DNA from: Bordetella flabilis
GTDB lineage: Bacteria > Pseudomonadota > Gammaproteobacteria > Burkholderiales > Burkholderiaceae_B
DNA length: 64,000 bases
Direction: 5' to 3'
NCBI RefSeq assembly: GCF_001676725.1
Contig: NZ_CP016172.1
Location: 1,426,001 to 1,490,000 of the forward strand
The position numbers and the translations under genes were made by a program. This document shows, piece after piece, positions 26,207-35,191 of this stretch. Positions within the stretch are counted from its first letter, which is position 1; the number at the start of each line of letters is the position of its first letter. Under the pieces are notes generated by a model that saw nothing but the letters and a program-made list of their open reading frames with translations, searched no databases and was not told the origin of the DNA.

Positions 26207-28023
26207 CTATGACGAACCTTCTGGACACCATGAAACGCATGACCATTTTTACTCGACCTCGCACCGATATCAGGAGGGCGGTACTGCGTTTGGTGGTCAC
26301 CGCGGCAGCCCTGACGATATTGACGAACGTCGACGCGGCGCCATCCTGGCCGATGGCGCCCTACACCTACTTCGCAAACCAGGAGACGCTGGAGGACGTT
26401 TTGCAGCGCTTCGCCAGCGGGTTCAGCCTGTCGCTGCACCTGGGCGGCGGTGTGGCGGGCGTCGTGAACGGGAAGTTCACGGCGGCCACGCCCACCGAGT
26501 TCATGGACAAGCTGGCCGGCGTGTATGGATTAACGTGGTTTGTCTACGCCGGTACGCTCTTTGTCAGCCCGGCGAGCGCGATGGTGACCAAGACCATCAG
26601 CGTTGGCAATGGTGCCATTGCTGGCCTGCGGCAGGCGCTGGACAAGCTTGGCGTTATCGATGACCGCTTCGGTTGGGGCGAACTGCCTGACCAGGGGCTC
26701 GCCCTGGTCTCCGGCCCGCCGCAGTATGTCGATTTGATCGAGAGGACCATCAAGGCCCTCCCGCCCACGGCGGGACGGCAGGAGGTCGCGGTCTTCCGGC
26801 TCAAATATGCATCGGTCAATGATCGTGTCGTTCGATATCGTGACCAGGCCGTAACCACGCCGGGGCTGGCCACCGTATTGCGCAATCTCATTGAGGGAAG
26901 TGGCCCCGGCCCTGGGAATGGGGTGCTTGCATCCCTGGCGGCGCCGCTGCGCGACAGGTCGCCGATGTACGGAGAAGGGGCCGCAACGGGCGGCGCACCG
27001 GCGATTCCAGCCAATGCCAGCGACCGCACCGACGCGCCGCCGCGCTCCCCAACGTTTGCGGACGGTCTGCGCCGGCGTCAGGCGACAGTGCAGTCGGACC
27101 CACGGCTGAACGCCATCATCGTGCAGGACATTCCGGAGCGAATCCCGGTGTATCGGGCGTTGATCCAGCAGCTGGATGTTCCCAGCACGCTGATCGAGAT
27201 CGAAGCGATGATCGTTGATGTCAAGGCGAACGTCACCAAGGAACTTGGGGTCCGGTGGGGCGCCAGTGCCGGCAATACCGATTTCGGATATGGCTACCCC
27301 AATCCCAAGCCGGCCGATCGTGGCGACAGTCTCACGCCTGGGATGATAGGACTGGGCGTCGGCGACGTCCTTATCGCGCGCTTGATGGCGCTGCAGAATA
27401 ACGATGATGCCAACATCCTCTCCCGGCCATCCATCCTGACGGCCGACAATATGGGCGCGCTGATAGACCTCAGCCGGACATTCTTCATCAAGACTACGGG
27501 GGAGCGCGTGGCGTACACGCAACCTTACACCGTGGGTACCTCGCTGCGCGTGACGCCGCGCTATATCGACGGCAAGGATGGGCCGCAGGTCGAATTGACA
27601 GTCGATATCGAAGATGGCGGCCTGAGCGAAGACAGTTACATCGAAGGTTTGCCACAGGTAAACAAGACGACGATCAGCACCTTGGCGCTGGTGGGCGACG
27701 GCCAGGCATTGGTGATTGGCGGATATAACAGCAGCACGGACGGAGACGCGGTCAACAAGGTGCCGATCCTGGGCGATATCCCAGGAATTGGCGTGCTGTT
27801 CTCGCACAAGAAGAAAACGACCAAGCGTTGGGAGCGGATGTTCATGATCCGCCCCCGGGTCGTCCAGGTGAATGGCGCGCCGCTGATTCCCCAATCGCTG
27901 CAGAGGTGGGGCGACCTGTTCGGCGCCACGTGGAGAGGGGGGGAACGGCCGACGGCCTATATGGAGAACTTCGGGCCGGACCTGCACATGGTGGCTCCGC
28001 AGGCTACACGGGTACGGCAATAA
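26203..28023 (+). CDS. sctC: T3SS outer-membrane secretin SctC (BscC)
   Basis: 606 residues. A signal peptide probably ends near Ala46-Ala47 after the hydrophobic segment LVVTAAALTILTNV; the n-region is long, so the internal ATG at 26233 is a possible start. Periplasmic N domains (about 50-330) are followed by the secretin core (about 335-575) with VELTVDIEDGG, GQALVIGGYNSSTDGDAVNKVP and GDIPGIGVLFSHKK. It forms the outer-membrane ring through which the needle passes. In Bordetella a small bscW gene usually lies between bscU and bscC; here sctC overlaps sctU by 4 bp, so bscW is absent at this place. Confidence 0.96.
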   Translation: MTMTNLLDTMKRMTIFTRPRTDIRRAVLRLVVTAAALTILTNVDAAPSWPMAPYTYFANQETLEDVLQRFASGFSLSLHLGGGVAGVVNGKFTAATPTEFMDKLAGVYGLTWFVYAGTLFVSPASAMVTKTISVGNGAIAGLRQALDKLGVIDDRFGWGELPDQGLALVSGPPQYVDLIERTIKALPPTAGRQEVAVFRLKYASVNDRVVRYRDQAVTTPGLATVLRNLIEGSGPGPGNGVLASLAAPLRDRSPMYGEGAATGGAPAIPANASDRTDAPPRSPTFADGLRRRQATVQSDPRLNAIIVQDIPERIPVYRALIQQLDVPSTLIEIEAMIVDVKANVTKELGVRWGASAGNTDFGYGYPNPKPADRGDSLTPGMIGLGVGDVLIARLMALQNNDDANILSRPSILTADNMGALIDLSRTFFIKTTGERVAYTQPYTVGTSLRVTPRYIDGKDGPQVELTVDIEDGGLSEDSYIEGLPQVNKTTISTLALVGDGQALVIGGYNSSTDGDAVNKVPILGDIPGIGVLFSHKKKTTKRWERMFMIRPRVVQVNGAPLIPQSLQRWGDLFGATWRGGERPTAYMENFGPDLHMVAPQATRVRQ

Positions 28024-28053
28024 AGGTCCATTGTGGCGAAAGGCGCATGCGGG

Positions 28054-28070
28054 CGCCGCACCACGCGGCG
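28054..28070. terminator. Hairpin between convergent sctC and sigma genes
   Basis: CGCCGC-ACCAC-GCGGCG is a perfect 6-bp stem with a 5-base loop in the 62-bp gap between the two convergent stops. No T tract follows on either strand, so it is at best a weak intrinsic terminator. Confidence 0.35.
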
Positions 28071-28085
28071 GCACCGACCAGTAGC

Positions 28086-28718
28086 CTAGGCGTCCAGGTG
28101 CAGGCCTTTGGTCTGCAGCTTGGTACGCAGGGCGGCCCGGGCGCGCGACAGCCGGCTTCTTACCGTACCGACGGGCACGGTCAGTCGGCTCGCGGCTTCT
28201 TCATAAGTGAGGTCGTTCAGACCCATCATCAACAGAATGCTACGCATGTTCTCGGGAAGTTCGGCAAGAGACTCTTCGAGCAGGCGCAAGGTCTGGTTTT
28301 GTTCTGCGACATCGTCCGGCGTGAGTTCCGGCGAGGCATGGCCGCACAAAGCGTCTTCACCGACGAAAAAGTAGCGGCATTCTGGAGCGCGCGAAAGATA
28401 GTTGCGAACCAGATTCAGCGCGATCCCGTATAGCCATGTGGACAACTGTGATTCGCCTCGGAAGCTATGGTACGACTTGGCCGCTTCGAGAAACGCTTGT
28501 TGCGTGAGGTCTTCTGCTTCAGGGCAATTGCCGATGTGCTTGATGATGAATCGATGCAGTCGGGTGGAGTGTTTTTGTACCAAGTCGCGAAAAACAAGGT
28601 CGCGTGCCGCCGTGGCGGCAGCGAGGCTGGCACTGGCCGACGCCGTGGTATCCGCTGCATCATAGGGAAGGGGCGGGGCCGCCGGGGTGCCCTGATGGTC
28701 GTCATGGAGATATTGCAT
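28086..28718 (-). CDS. btrS: ECF sigma factor, HrpL/BtrS-like T3SS regulator
   Basis: 210 residues. Region 2 lies at about 45-115 (HRFIIKHIGNCPEAEDLTQQAF, then STWLYGIALNLVRNYL) and region 4 at about 145-200 (LPENMRSILLMMGLNDLTYEEA, then VPVGTVRSRLSRARAALR). Both are typical of ECF sigma factors. The place at the end of the bsc operon equals btrS (brpL) of Bordetella, which switches on T3SS genes and is related to HrpL. HrpL-type motifs precede four transcription units in this window, one of them this gene. The first ~35 residues are Ala/Asp-rich and not part of the sigma fold; ATG 28718 has no clear ribosome site. No anti-sigma gene is adjacent (the BtrU/V/W partner-switch proteins of Bordetella lie elsewhere). 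Confidence 0.85.
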   Translation of the reverse strand: MQYLHDDHQGTPAAPPLPYDAADTTASASASLAAATAARDLVFRDLVQKHSTRLHRFIIKHIGNCPEAEDLTQQAFLEAAKSYHSFRGESQLSTWLYGIALNLVRNYLSRAPECRYFFVGEDALCGHASPELTPDDVAEQNQTLRLLEESLAELPENMRSILLMMGLNDLTYEEAASRLTVPVGTVRSRLSRARAALRTKLQTKGLHLDA

Positions 28719-28932
28719 GGAGAAGCCAAAAGGTCATGGTGAGGACCAGTATGGCGCAATACCCAATGCCGCCGCACGAATTGCGGACGCTGATATCCAG
28801 AGGCATTCAACGTCGGTTTAACGGCGCTGTATTGCCTTGGAAAATCCGTGTATCGAGGGAGCCAAGAGTCAGTCTGATTATTTACTTGAACGAGGCGAGA
28901 ACGCTTATTTCTTGGCTCTTGCGAATACGTCT

Positions 28933-28960
28933 TGTGTGAGAAATTTCACAGCGGGGTTCC
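28933..28960 (-). promoter_or_regulatory. HrpL-type promoter upstream of the ECF sigma gene
   Basis: On the minus strand: GGAACC at 28960-28955, a 15-base spacer, then TCACACA at 28939-28933 (TCAC-N2-A). It points at the sigma gene with a ~210-nt leader, suggesting autoactivation. The 429-bp gap 28719-29147 holds nothing else I can identify. Confidence 0.5.
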
Positions 28961-29147
28961 GCTTGGGGCCGGGCGCTCAGATTTGTCGCATGGGCACTGC
29001 CCCGGCCTCCGCCCACAATGCCGCTCGGCCTCGCGCGTATACGGCGGCTTCATCCCTGGTGTCCTCCCTCCATCAGACTGGCCATTCCCCCGCGCGAGTG
29101 CCCTTTGCGAAAAGGGCGAGAGGAAAAACGCGGCGAGGTGCACGAGT

Positions 29148-29444
29148 ATGAAGGCGATGTATTGGGTATCGAATATTTCGTCGTGGAGCTACATCGATAT
29201 GGCGGGCAAGACCCATGGCAGGATCGACTGGTTCGACAATATCCGCGACATGGGCTATTGGTGGCAGACGTCACACGAGAATGGCATCGCTTTCACCATC
29301 GAGGCTGCCAAGAGAAGCGTGGAAGAAGCGTTGTGGAGACGATCGATGGCGCTGGCAGCGCTATACGACCACAGCAGCTACGCGGCCTGGGATGAAGAGG
29401 ATGAGGTCCGCGCGCCAGTCGATGAATCCCCGCGACCGGACTGA
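29148..29444 (+). CDS. Small protein of unknown function
   Basis: 98 residues, rich in Trp and Tyr (MYWVSNISSWSYID, then RDMGYWWQTSH), with a helical middle (IEAAKRSVEEALWRRSMALAALY) and an acidic C terminus. No signal peptide, membrane segment or known domain is visible. ATG 29148 has GAGGTG nine bases upstream; the open frame back to 28932 is not protein-like. It is divergent from the sigma gene and convergent with the GGDEF-EAL gene (16-bp gap). No function can be assigned. Confidence 0.6.
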   Translation: MKAMYWVSNISSWSYIDMAGKTHGRIDWFDNIRDMGYWWQTSHENGIAFTIEAAKRSVEEALWRRSMALAALYDHSSYAAWDEEDEVRAPVDESPRPD

Positions 29445-29460
29445 GGCCCGATGCGCCGGC

Positions 29461-31590
29461 TCACGCATAGAACTCGGCGGGCATCGGCTTGCCCAGGTAA
29501 TAGCCTTGCCCGTAACGGCACCCCCGCTTCAGCAGCATGTCGACATGGGCGTGCGATTCCACGCCTTCGGCTACGGTCTGCATGTTCAGGCTCGTGCCCA
29601 GCGCGATGATCGCATCCACGATGGAACCGGCATCGGGGTTTTGCACGAAAGACTTATCGATTTTCAGTGAATCGATGGGAAAGCGCTGGAGCTGCGACAG
29701 CGACGCGTACCCCGTGCCGAAGTCATCCAGTGCGATGCCGACGCCGGCGTCATGCAATACCCGCAGGGCGTCTTCCACCGCATCGGCGCCCTGCCCAAGG
29801 TAGACGCTTTCCGTGATTTCCAGGTTGAGCTGTGCCGGACTCAAACCGTACTCACCGAGCAGGCCCAGGATATGGGCGGCCAAGTCTACGGGGTAGAACT
29901 GCGCCGCGGCGACATTGACCGATACCCGCTTGAAGTCGAAACCTTTATCCATCCACGTGCGCATCTGGGCGAAGGCGCCACGCAAGGCTTCGTCGCCCAA
30001 CTGCGGCGCCAGCACCTGGTCATCGAACGCCGCGCTGAAATGGCTGGGGGGCAAGATACCCTTTTCCGGCCGCGACCAGCGCATCAGTGCCTCGAAGCCC
30101 GACAGCACCTGCGTCTGCATATCGTAGATGGGTTGGTAATAGAGGATGAATTCCTGGCGCTCGATGCCGCGGCGCACGTCGCGCAGGAGCTGTACGCGTT
30201 CCTGCAGCTTGTTGCGCATATCGGGTTCGAACACGACGGTCCGGTCGCCTCCCGATTTCTTGGCCTGATAGAGGGCGATATCGGTGCTGCGCACCAACTG
30301 GTCGGCATCGGCGGCCTGGGCGGGCGCCTCGCACAGCCCGATGCTCACGGACACCGAGAGCGCATGCTCGGCATAGTGCACCGGCTCTTTGAGTTGCAGC
30401 CGCAGTTCGTCGACCTGTTCCACCATGCTTTCCATCAATGCGTCGTTGGTGGCCGCGATGACGGTGAACTCGTTGCTGCCGACGCGAGCGACGAAGGTGC
30501 CGACGGGGAAATAGGCTGTGATGCGGCGACCGATCTCGGTAAGCAGTTGGTCGCCGGCATGATGACCAATGGTGTCATTGACGTCCTTGAAACCGTCGAT
30601 GTCGATGGCGGTAAGAACAATGCGGTCGCGGCGCCCAAAATGCCGTCCCAGTTCGAGCAGGAAGGCGCCCCTGTTCGGCAAACCGGTCAGTTTGTCCGTA
30701 TATGCGAGTTCATGGAACCGTCGTTGCGACTCCACCTCGTCGGTAATGTCCTCGACCAGGCCGTGTACCCGAACCACCTTGCCGTCGTGGAACTCCGGCT
30801 CGGCCAGCACATGTATCCAGCGCGAGGAGCCGTCCAGCCGCTGTATGCGCCGGCGGGAATCGTAGCCCTTGCCTTCGCGTATGAGCCGGGCGAAGTCCTC
30901 CCGGGTATCGATTAGGGTGTCGCCCGGATAGATGCGGCGCATGATGGTATCCAGGCTGGGCTGCGTGGACGAATCCATGCCATAGATGTCCAGCACTTGT
31001 TCACTGAGCATCAACTGACCGGTGGCCACGTTGTATTCCCAGCCGCCGACCTTCGCCAGCCGGAAGGCACGCGCCAGCAATTGTTCCCGGCGACGCACAT
31101 CCGCCAGGGTCTTGCGACCGCGCAGGGCCTCGCTGGCGACTGCGGCGAAGTCCTGCAATCGCCCGCCGTCCTCCTCGGAGAACGCGCGGCCTTCCGTGTC
31201 GGCGATGCAGAGGGCGCCCACGCGCGAGCCGTCGGCCAGGCTCAGTGGCGCCGCCGCAAAAAAGCCTATGCCCGGCTCGTCGGAACCGGCACGGGACGGA
31301 CAGAGGGCTGCGCCGGTATTCATCACCACCACCTGCGCACAATGCAGTGCAGGATGGCTCCATCGCGCGAGTTTTTCGGCCGTTTCCGTGTCGAGTCCGT
31401 TGGACCATATCGTGGTCGGCACAGTGTCCCGCAGCCACGTTACCGCAAACATCGACACCCCAAAAAAAACGCCTGTAAGGCGGCAGAGTTCCTGCATGCC
31501 GGGTACAACTTCACCGGCTTCCATGCCCAGCACGCTGAGCGGAATGGGCGGTTCTTCAGAGCCGATGTTGGAATGAGGCATGGCGCTCAT
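29461..31590 (-). CDS. GAF-PAS-GGDEF-EAL c-di-GMP protein, probable phosphodiesterase
   Basis: 709 residues. Order: GAF domain (about 25-160), PAS domain (about 175-290, with GGWEYNVATGQLMLS and RWIHVLAEPEF), GGDEF domain (about 295-455) and EAL domain (about 465-705). The cyclase motif is degenerate, GSNEF at 371-375, so cyclase activity is unlikely. The EAL motif is intact at 500-502 (GFEALMRW), with NLEITES, LDDFGTGYASL and LKIDKSFV downstream, as in active phosphodiesterases. A soluble sensor that lowers c-di-GMP is the best reading. It lies 88 bp downstream of the two-gene receiver/kinase-like unit on the same strand, which could be co-transcribed. Confidence 0.9.
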   Translation of the reverse strand: MSAMPHSNIGSEEPPIPLSVLGMEAGEVVPGMQELCRLTGVFFGVSMFAVTWLRDTVPTTIWSNGLDTETAEKLARWSHPALHCAQVVVMNTGAALCPSRAGSDEPGIGFFAAAPLSLADGSRVGALCIADTEGRAFSEEDGGRLQDFAAVASEALRGRKTLADVRRREQLLARAFRLAKVGGWEYNVATGQLMLSEQVLDIYGMDSSTQPSLDTIMRRIYPGDTLIDTREDFARLIREGKGYDSRRRIQRLDGSSRWIHVLAEPEFHDGKVVRVHGLVEDITDEVESQRRFHELAYTDKLTGLPNRGAFLLELGRHFGRRDRIVLTAIDIDGFKDVNDTIGHHAGDQLLTEIGRRITAYFPVGTFVARVGSNEFTVIAATNDALMESMVEQVDELRLQLKEPVHYAEHALSVSVSIGLCEAPAQAADADQLVRSTDIALYQAKKSGGDRTVVFEPDMRNKLQERVQLLRDVRRGIERQEFILYYQPIYDMQTQVLSGFEALMRWSRPEKGILPPSHFSAAFDDQVLAPQLGDEALRGAFAQMRTWMDKGFDFKRVSVNVAAAQFYPVDLAAHILGLLGEYGLSPAQLNLEITESVYLGQGADAVEDALRVLHDAGVGIALDDFGTGYASLSQLQRFPIDSLKIDKSFVQNPDAGSIVDAIIALGTSLNMQTVAEGVESHAHVDMLLKRGCRYGQGYYLGKPMPAEFYA

Positions 31591-31678
31591 GCTGGGTGCG
31601 AATGTCGAGAGGGGATGCGCGGGCGCACCTACACCAGTTTAACGATCTGCTTCATGGGCGCGTTGGCGCGTCCCGGCT

Positions 31679-32335
31679 TCACACGTTCCCGTTGGGTGGC
31701 AGGTTGAGCATCCATCCGGCATTTCGTTTTTCTATCGACCATCCATAAAACTGCGCGATAGCCTGTACATCGCTTTCCGAAACGGGCGGCGTGGTCTCGG
31801 GCTGCAGGATCCGGCCGGTCGCGTCGGGCGGCGCGGGCAGGATATGCGCGACCAATCCGCGTGGACCTTCCTGCTGGATGTGCAGCGCGCCACGTGGCGG
31901 AAGATCGTGTATGGCCTGGATCAGCCACGTCATCACGACATAGCGGGCGGCGCGGTGCGGCATGACCGGCGCCTCGATGAAATCGTCGATGTGGACTTTC
32001 TTCGCGGTGAGCAATAGCTGCGAGAAGGCCAGGCGCCGGCATTCCTGAACGACGGTATCGATCGCCACGGGCGGGCTGTCATCCTGGAACCAGTTGTTCA
32101 GCAAACGAATCGCCGCCACGCTGTCGTCCAGCATGGTGTCCAGATCGCCGACGAACGGCGGCGGATCGGTGGCCGCGATCGTTCCTTTGCTGATCGCTTT
32201 TTCGAGCAGGACAATGGTCAGCTTGGCGTTGGACAGGGGTTTCAGCGCATCGTGCCGCAGGACCGGAAAGACGTGCGCCAGCACCTTGAACTGGATCCCC
32301 TGTATCGCTTGTAGATCGAGTGCGGTGGTCGGCAT
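31679..32335 (-). CDS. Histidine-phosphotransferase / degenerate histidine-kinase-like protein
   Basis: 218 residues. An N-terminal helical hairpin contains an H-box-like PVLRHDALKPLSNAKL (His near residue 27) and a second helix (VAAIRLLNNWFQ), resembling a DHp dimerisation domain. The C-terminal half has the strand-helix order of a HATPase domain (VHIDDFIEAP, AARYVVMTWLIQAIHDLP, GALHIQQ) but lacks the N-box Asn and the glycine-rich lid. ChpT-type phosphotransferases share this layout. The ATGC start overlaps the stop of the receiver gene upstream, so the two are translationally coupled and probably form a phosphorelay pair. The family call is an inference from pattern. Confidence 0.55.
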   Translation of the reverse strand: MPTTALDLQAIQGIQFKVLAHVFPVLRHDALKPLSNAKLTIVLLEKAISKGTIAATDPPPFVGDLDTMLDDSVAAIRLLNNWFQDDSPPVAIDTVVQECRRLAFSQLLLTAKKVHIDDFIEAPVMPHRAARYVVMTWLIQAIHDLPPRGALHIQQEGPRGLVAHILPAPPDATGRILQPETTPPVSESDVQAIAQFYGWSIEKRNAGWMLNLPPNGNV

Positions 32336-32712
32336 TATGCTGTTTTGCCTCCGGTCTGGTCGTCGAGCATGCGTTCCAGGACGGACAGGTCCAGGGGTTT
32401 TTCCAGCCATACATCGAAGGCGGCCGCCTCGGCCCGTTCGCCGTTGCGGGGCAGGCCGCTCAGGGCAATGATGCGTACCTCGCGCCCGAGAGTTGCCCGG
32501 AGTTGAGACGCCAATTCATAGCCATCGAAGTCGGGCAGAACGATATCGGTGATGACGATGTCCGGCCGGTACTCGGCGCATGTGGCAATGGCATCGGCGC
32601 CGTTGGCCGTGGTCTTGGCGCCATGGCCGAGCAGCTCGACGAATTCCGAGAGCAGTTCCGACGCCATTTCGTTGTCGTCCACAATCAGGATCTGTAGGCT
32701 TTTGTCGGTCAT
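32335..32712 (-). CDS. Single-domain response regulator
   Basis: 125 residues consisting of one receiver domain: acidic pair in LIVDDNEMA, phosphoacceptor in VITDIVLPDFDGY, Ser/Thr position in IIALSGLP, and Lys in VWLEKPLD. No output domain is present, so it likely acts by phosphotransfer or protein contact. ATG 32712 has AGGAGA upstream. It is followed, with overlap, by the kinase-like gene at 31679-32335. Confidence 0.88.
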   Translation of the reverse strand: MTDKSLQILIVDDNEMASELLSEFVELLGHGAKTTANGADAIATCAEYRPDIVITDIVLPDFDGYELASQLRATLGREVRIIALSGLPRNGERAEAAAFDVWLEKPLDLSVLERMLDDQTGGKTA

Positions 32713-33020
32713 GCTGGCACATTCTCCTGGGGACTGGCGGCTTGGCGGGATGGTGGCGTTGCGGCCGTTTACCCCTGCCGACACGCGGGGAGATCACTCT
32801 ATCGAAAAACAGGTCCGGACGATGCGGCCCTGGGGGGCTCTGCTGGCCGTAGTGTGACACGATTAACAGAAATCACAGGCGCGCCCGCCAGGCGTCGTTA
32901 CAAAAGTTTCGCCTTGTTTCGCGACAGTAAGGTTTGGCACGTTGGGAGGGGATTCCGGCACGCCGCGCCGACCCGCGGCCGGAACGGCGCAAGCCGGCCG
33001 CGACCGCGGCGCCTCGACCG
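32713..33020. other. Intergenic region upstream of the receiver gene
   Basis: About 310 bp between the LTA-synthase-like stop and the receiver start. It should carry the leftward promoter of the receiver/kinase-like pair. I see no RNA gene, and the short open frames have no protein features. Confidence 0.4.
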
Positions 33021-34970
33021 CTATACGCCTTCCAGGCCGGACCGGATCGCCGATGCCGCCCGGCCTGCCGCGCCATGCAGCGGTGGCAGCGCGTACCGGC
33101 CCTCGCGGTACGCCCAACTCGGCCAAAGGGCATGGGCGAGCGCTTCACGGGCCAATGGCGGCTCCACCGGCATGGGCTCGTAGGTTTCCGGCCGCCCGTA
33201 GCGGTATTGGACGGGCGCTTTCTGCGGGCCCAGGACCAGCAGACGGTCGCCCTTCAGATAGCCGTAGTTGTCGCCGTACTGCATGATGGCGCGGCCCGGA
33301 TCGTTTTCCACAGCCGGCCGGGTCAGGTCGCGGCCTAGCATCGGGTGGCGAGTTTCCAGGCCCATCAATGAAAGGAGCGTGGGCGCCAGGTCGACCTGGC
33401 TGATGATACGGTCGTCGCGGCGGGCCGCTATGTCCGCGCCCAGAATGACCGACGGAATATGGAAATGACGAACCGGCACCAGGCTGGCGCCGGACACGCG
33501 TGAATCATGGTCCGCGGCGATCAGGAAGACGGTGTTGTCCCAGTAGGGAGACTGGCGCGCCTGGTCGAAGAATCGGCCCAGCGCCCAATCGGCGTAGCGG
33601 ACGGTATTCTCGACGGTCGCGGGATTGCCGTCCGGGACAATGCGGCCGCTCGGATATTCCCAAGGGGTGTGGTTGGAGACGGTGAAGGCCAGGGTGAAGG
33701 TGGGCTGGTCTGCATCGGCGCTCAGCAGCCGATGCAACTGGTTGAACATATCCTCGTCGGAGGCGCCCCATGTGCCGATGAACTGCGGATCGACGAATTC
33801 CCCGCGATCGACGATATGGTCGAAACCATTGCCCAGGAAGAAGCCCTTCATATTGTCGAAATGCGCCTCGCCGCCGTAGATGAAGCGGGAGTGATAGCCA
33901 TGCCGGCCCAGCAGGTCGGCCAGGGTGAAGAAGCCCCGTTGCGCGTCCGGTAGCTTGACCACCGCCTGGGCGGGCGTCGGCATGAAGCCCGTGACGACCG
34001 CTTCCAGGCCCCGAACGGACCGGGTGCCGGTCGCGTAGGCGCGGGTGAAATTCCATCCCTGCTCCGACAGCGCATCCAGGCATGGCGTCAGGGCCTGGCC
34101 GCCCAGGTTGGCGACATATTGGGCGCCCAGGCTTTCTTCGAGAATGATGACGAGGTTCAGGGGTCGGGCGCGCGGACGTTCCGGCACCTGCAGATGCATG
34201 CTGGGGTAGCGTGGGTCGGCGGGCGGCTGCGTCAGTCCGGCGGCCGTCAATACCTGCGCATGCATTTCCTCTTCCGGCATATTGCCGTAAACCGCCGAAG
34301 CCGACTTCTCGTTTTTCATGCTGTAGACAGCGTAAAGGACGCTGTACAGGGAGTTCAGCGGCAGCATGTTCAGCATGCCGTCCGCGCAATAGGCGACCGT
34401 CGACGGGTTGATGGGACGATGCGCCAGGGTGCCGCGTATGGCCAGTATGCCGACCGCCAGCGCTACCAGGCTGAGCAGCGGCATTTGCCACCAGGTGAGC
34501 GGTACGTCGGGGACGGGCGTGCCGAAAAGGCCGTGCCCCGCCCAGGCGGCCAGCGCCACAACGACGAATCCACCCACGACCGGCGCCTTGAATCCACGCC
34601 ACAACATCCCCGAGACTTCCCGCGGGTGCTTCAGGTACTCAACGAAAAGGCGATTGGGGCGGGCGTCGTATTCCAGGATAAAAGGCGGCGTGGCGACTTC
34701 CATGAAGACCAATAACAGCCAGGCACATTGGAACCAGACCGAGGTGATGCTCGCTGCCAGCGGGATATGACCCAGCCAGGGGGAAAAAACCGCCGGCGCA
34801 ATGGCCAGTACGGCGACCTCGTGGGCGTCAATACGCCAACCGCCGCGAACGATGGGCCACAGGCCTCCGGCGTTGCGCACGCGGTCGTGCTGCCAGGTGG
34901 CCAGGGCGAGACGGCTCGCGGTCAGCATTAGCATGGCCGCGATGATGAAAACCAGAGACAACTGCCGCAT
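33021..34970 (-). CDS. LTA-synthase-family membrane phosphotransferase (sulfatase fold)
   Basis: 649 residues. About five hydrophobic segments occupy residues 1-200. The extracytoplasmic alkaline-phosphatase-like domain runs from about 270 to 600: metal-binding Glu in LVIILEESLGAQY, nucleophile Thr in YATGTRSVRGLE, and the distal metal ligands in IAADHDSR and VPVRHFHIP. Such enzymes move phosphoglycerol or phosphoethanolamine onto periplasmic glycans or lipids; in Gram-negative bacteria the OpgB and related proteins are the closest roles. The substrate cannot be read from sequence. ATG 34970 has GGGAGA upstream; the gene is divergent from asmA. Confidence 0.88.
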   Translation of the reverse strand: MRQLSLVFIIAAMLMLTASRLALATWQHDRVRNAGGLWPIVRGGWRIDAHEVAVLAIAPAVFSPWLGHIPLAASITSVWFQCAWLLLVFMEVATPPFILEYDARPNRLFVEYLKHPREVSGMLWRGFKAPVVGGFVVVALAAWAGHGLFGTPVPDVPLTWWQMPLLSLVALAVGILAIRGTLAHRPINPSTVAYCADGMLNMLPLNSLYSVLYAVYSMKNEKSASAVYGNMPEEEMHAQVLTAAGLTQPPADPRYPSMHLQVPERPRARPLNLVIILEESLGAQYVANLGGQALTPCLDALSEQGWNFTRAYATGTRSVRGLEAVVTGFMPTPAQAVVKLPDAQRGFFTLADLLGRHGYHSRFIYGGEAHFDNMKGFFLGNGFDHIVDRGEFVDPQFIGTWGASDEDMFNQLHRLLSADADQPTFTLAFTVSNHTPWEYPSGRIVPDGNPATVENTVRYADWALGRFFDQARQSPYWDNTVFLIAADHDSRVSGASLVPVRHFHIPSVILGADIAARRDDRIISQVDLAPTLLSLMGLETRHPMLGRDLTRPAVENDPGRAIMQYGDNYGYLKGDRLLVLGPQKAPVQYRYGRPETYEPMPVEPPLAREALAHALWPSWAYREGRYALPPLHGAAGRAASAIRSGLEGV

Positions 34971-35191
34971 GGGCTCTCCCGGGCAGGACGGCCGGCGGCC
35001 GCGCTGCCCCGTTCAGAATGGCCGATGGCGATCGGATCCACCGGCGCAAGGGTTATGAAGGGGACCTGCTGTCCCGGGCGCAATGTTAATGCGTAACGAG
35101 GACGTTCCGCGGCCACCTCGGCACGAAAAATGCGCCCCCTGCGGCCCAGGTTGGGCAAGCTCTGGCATGCCTCTCAAAGGAAAAGGCAAGC

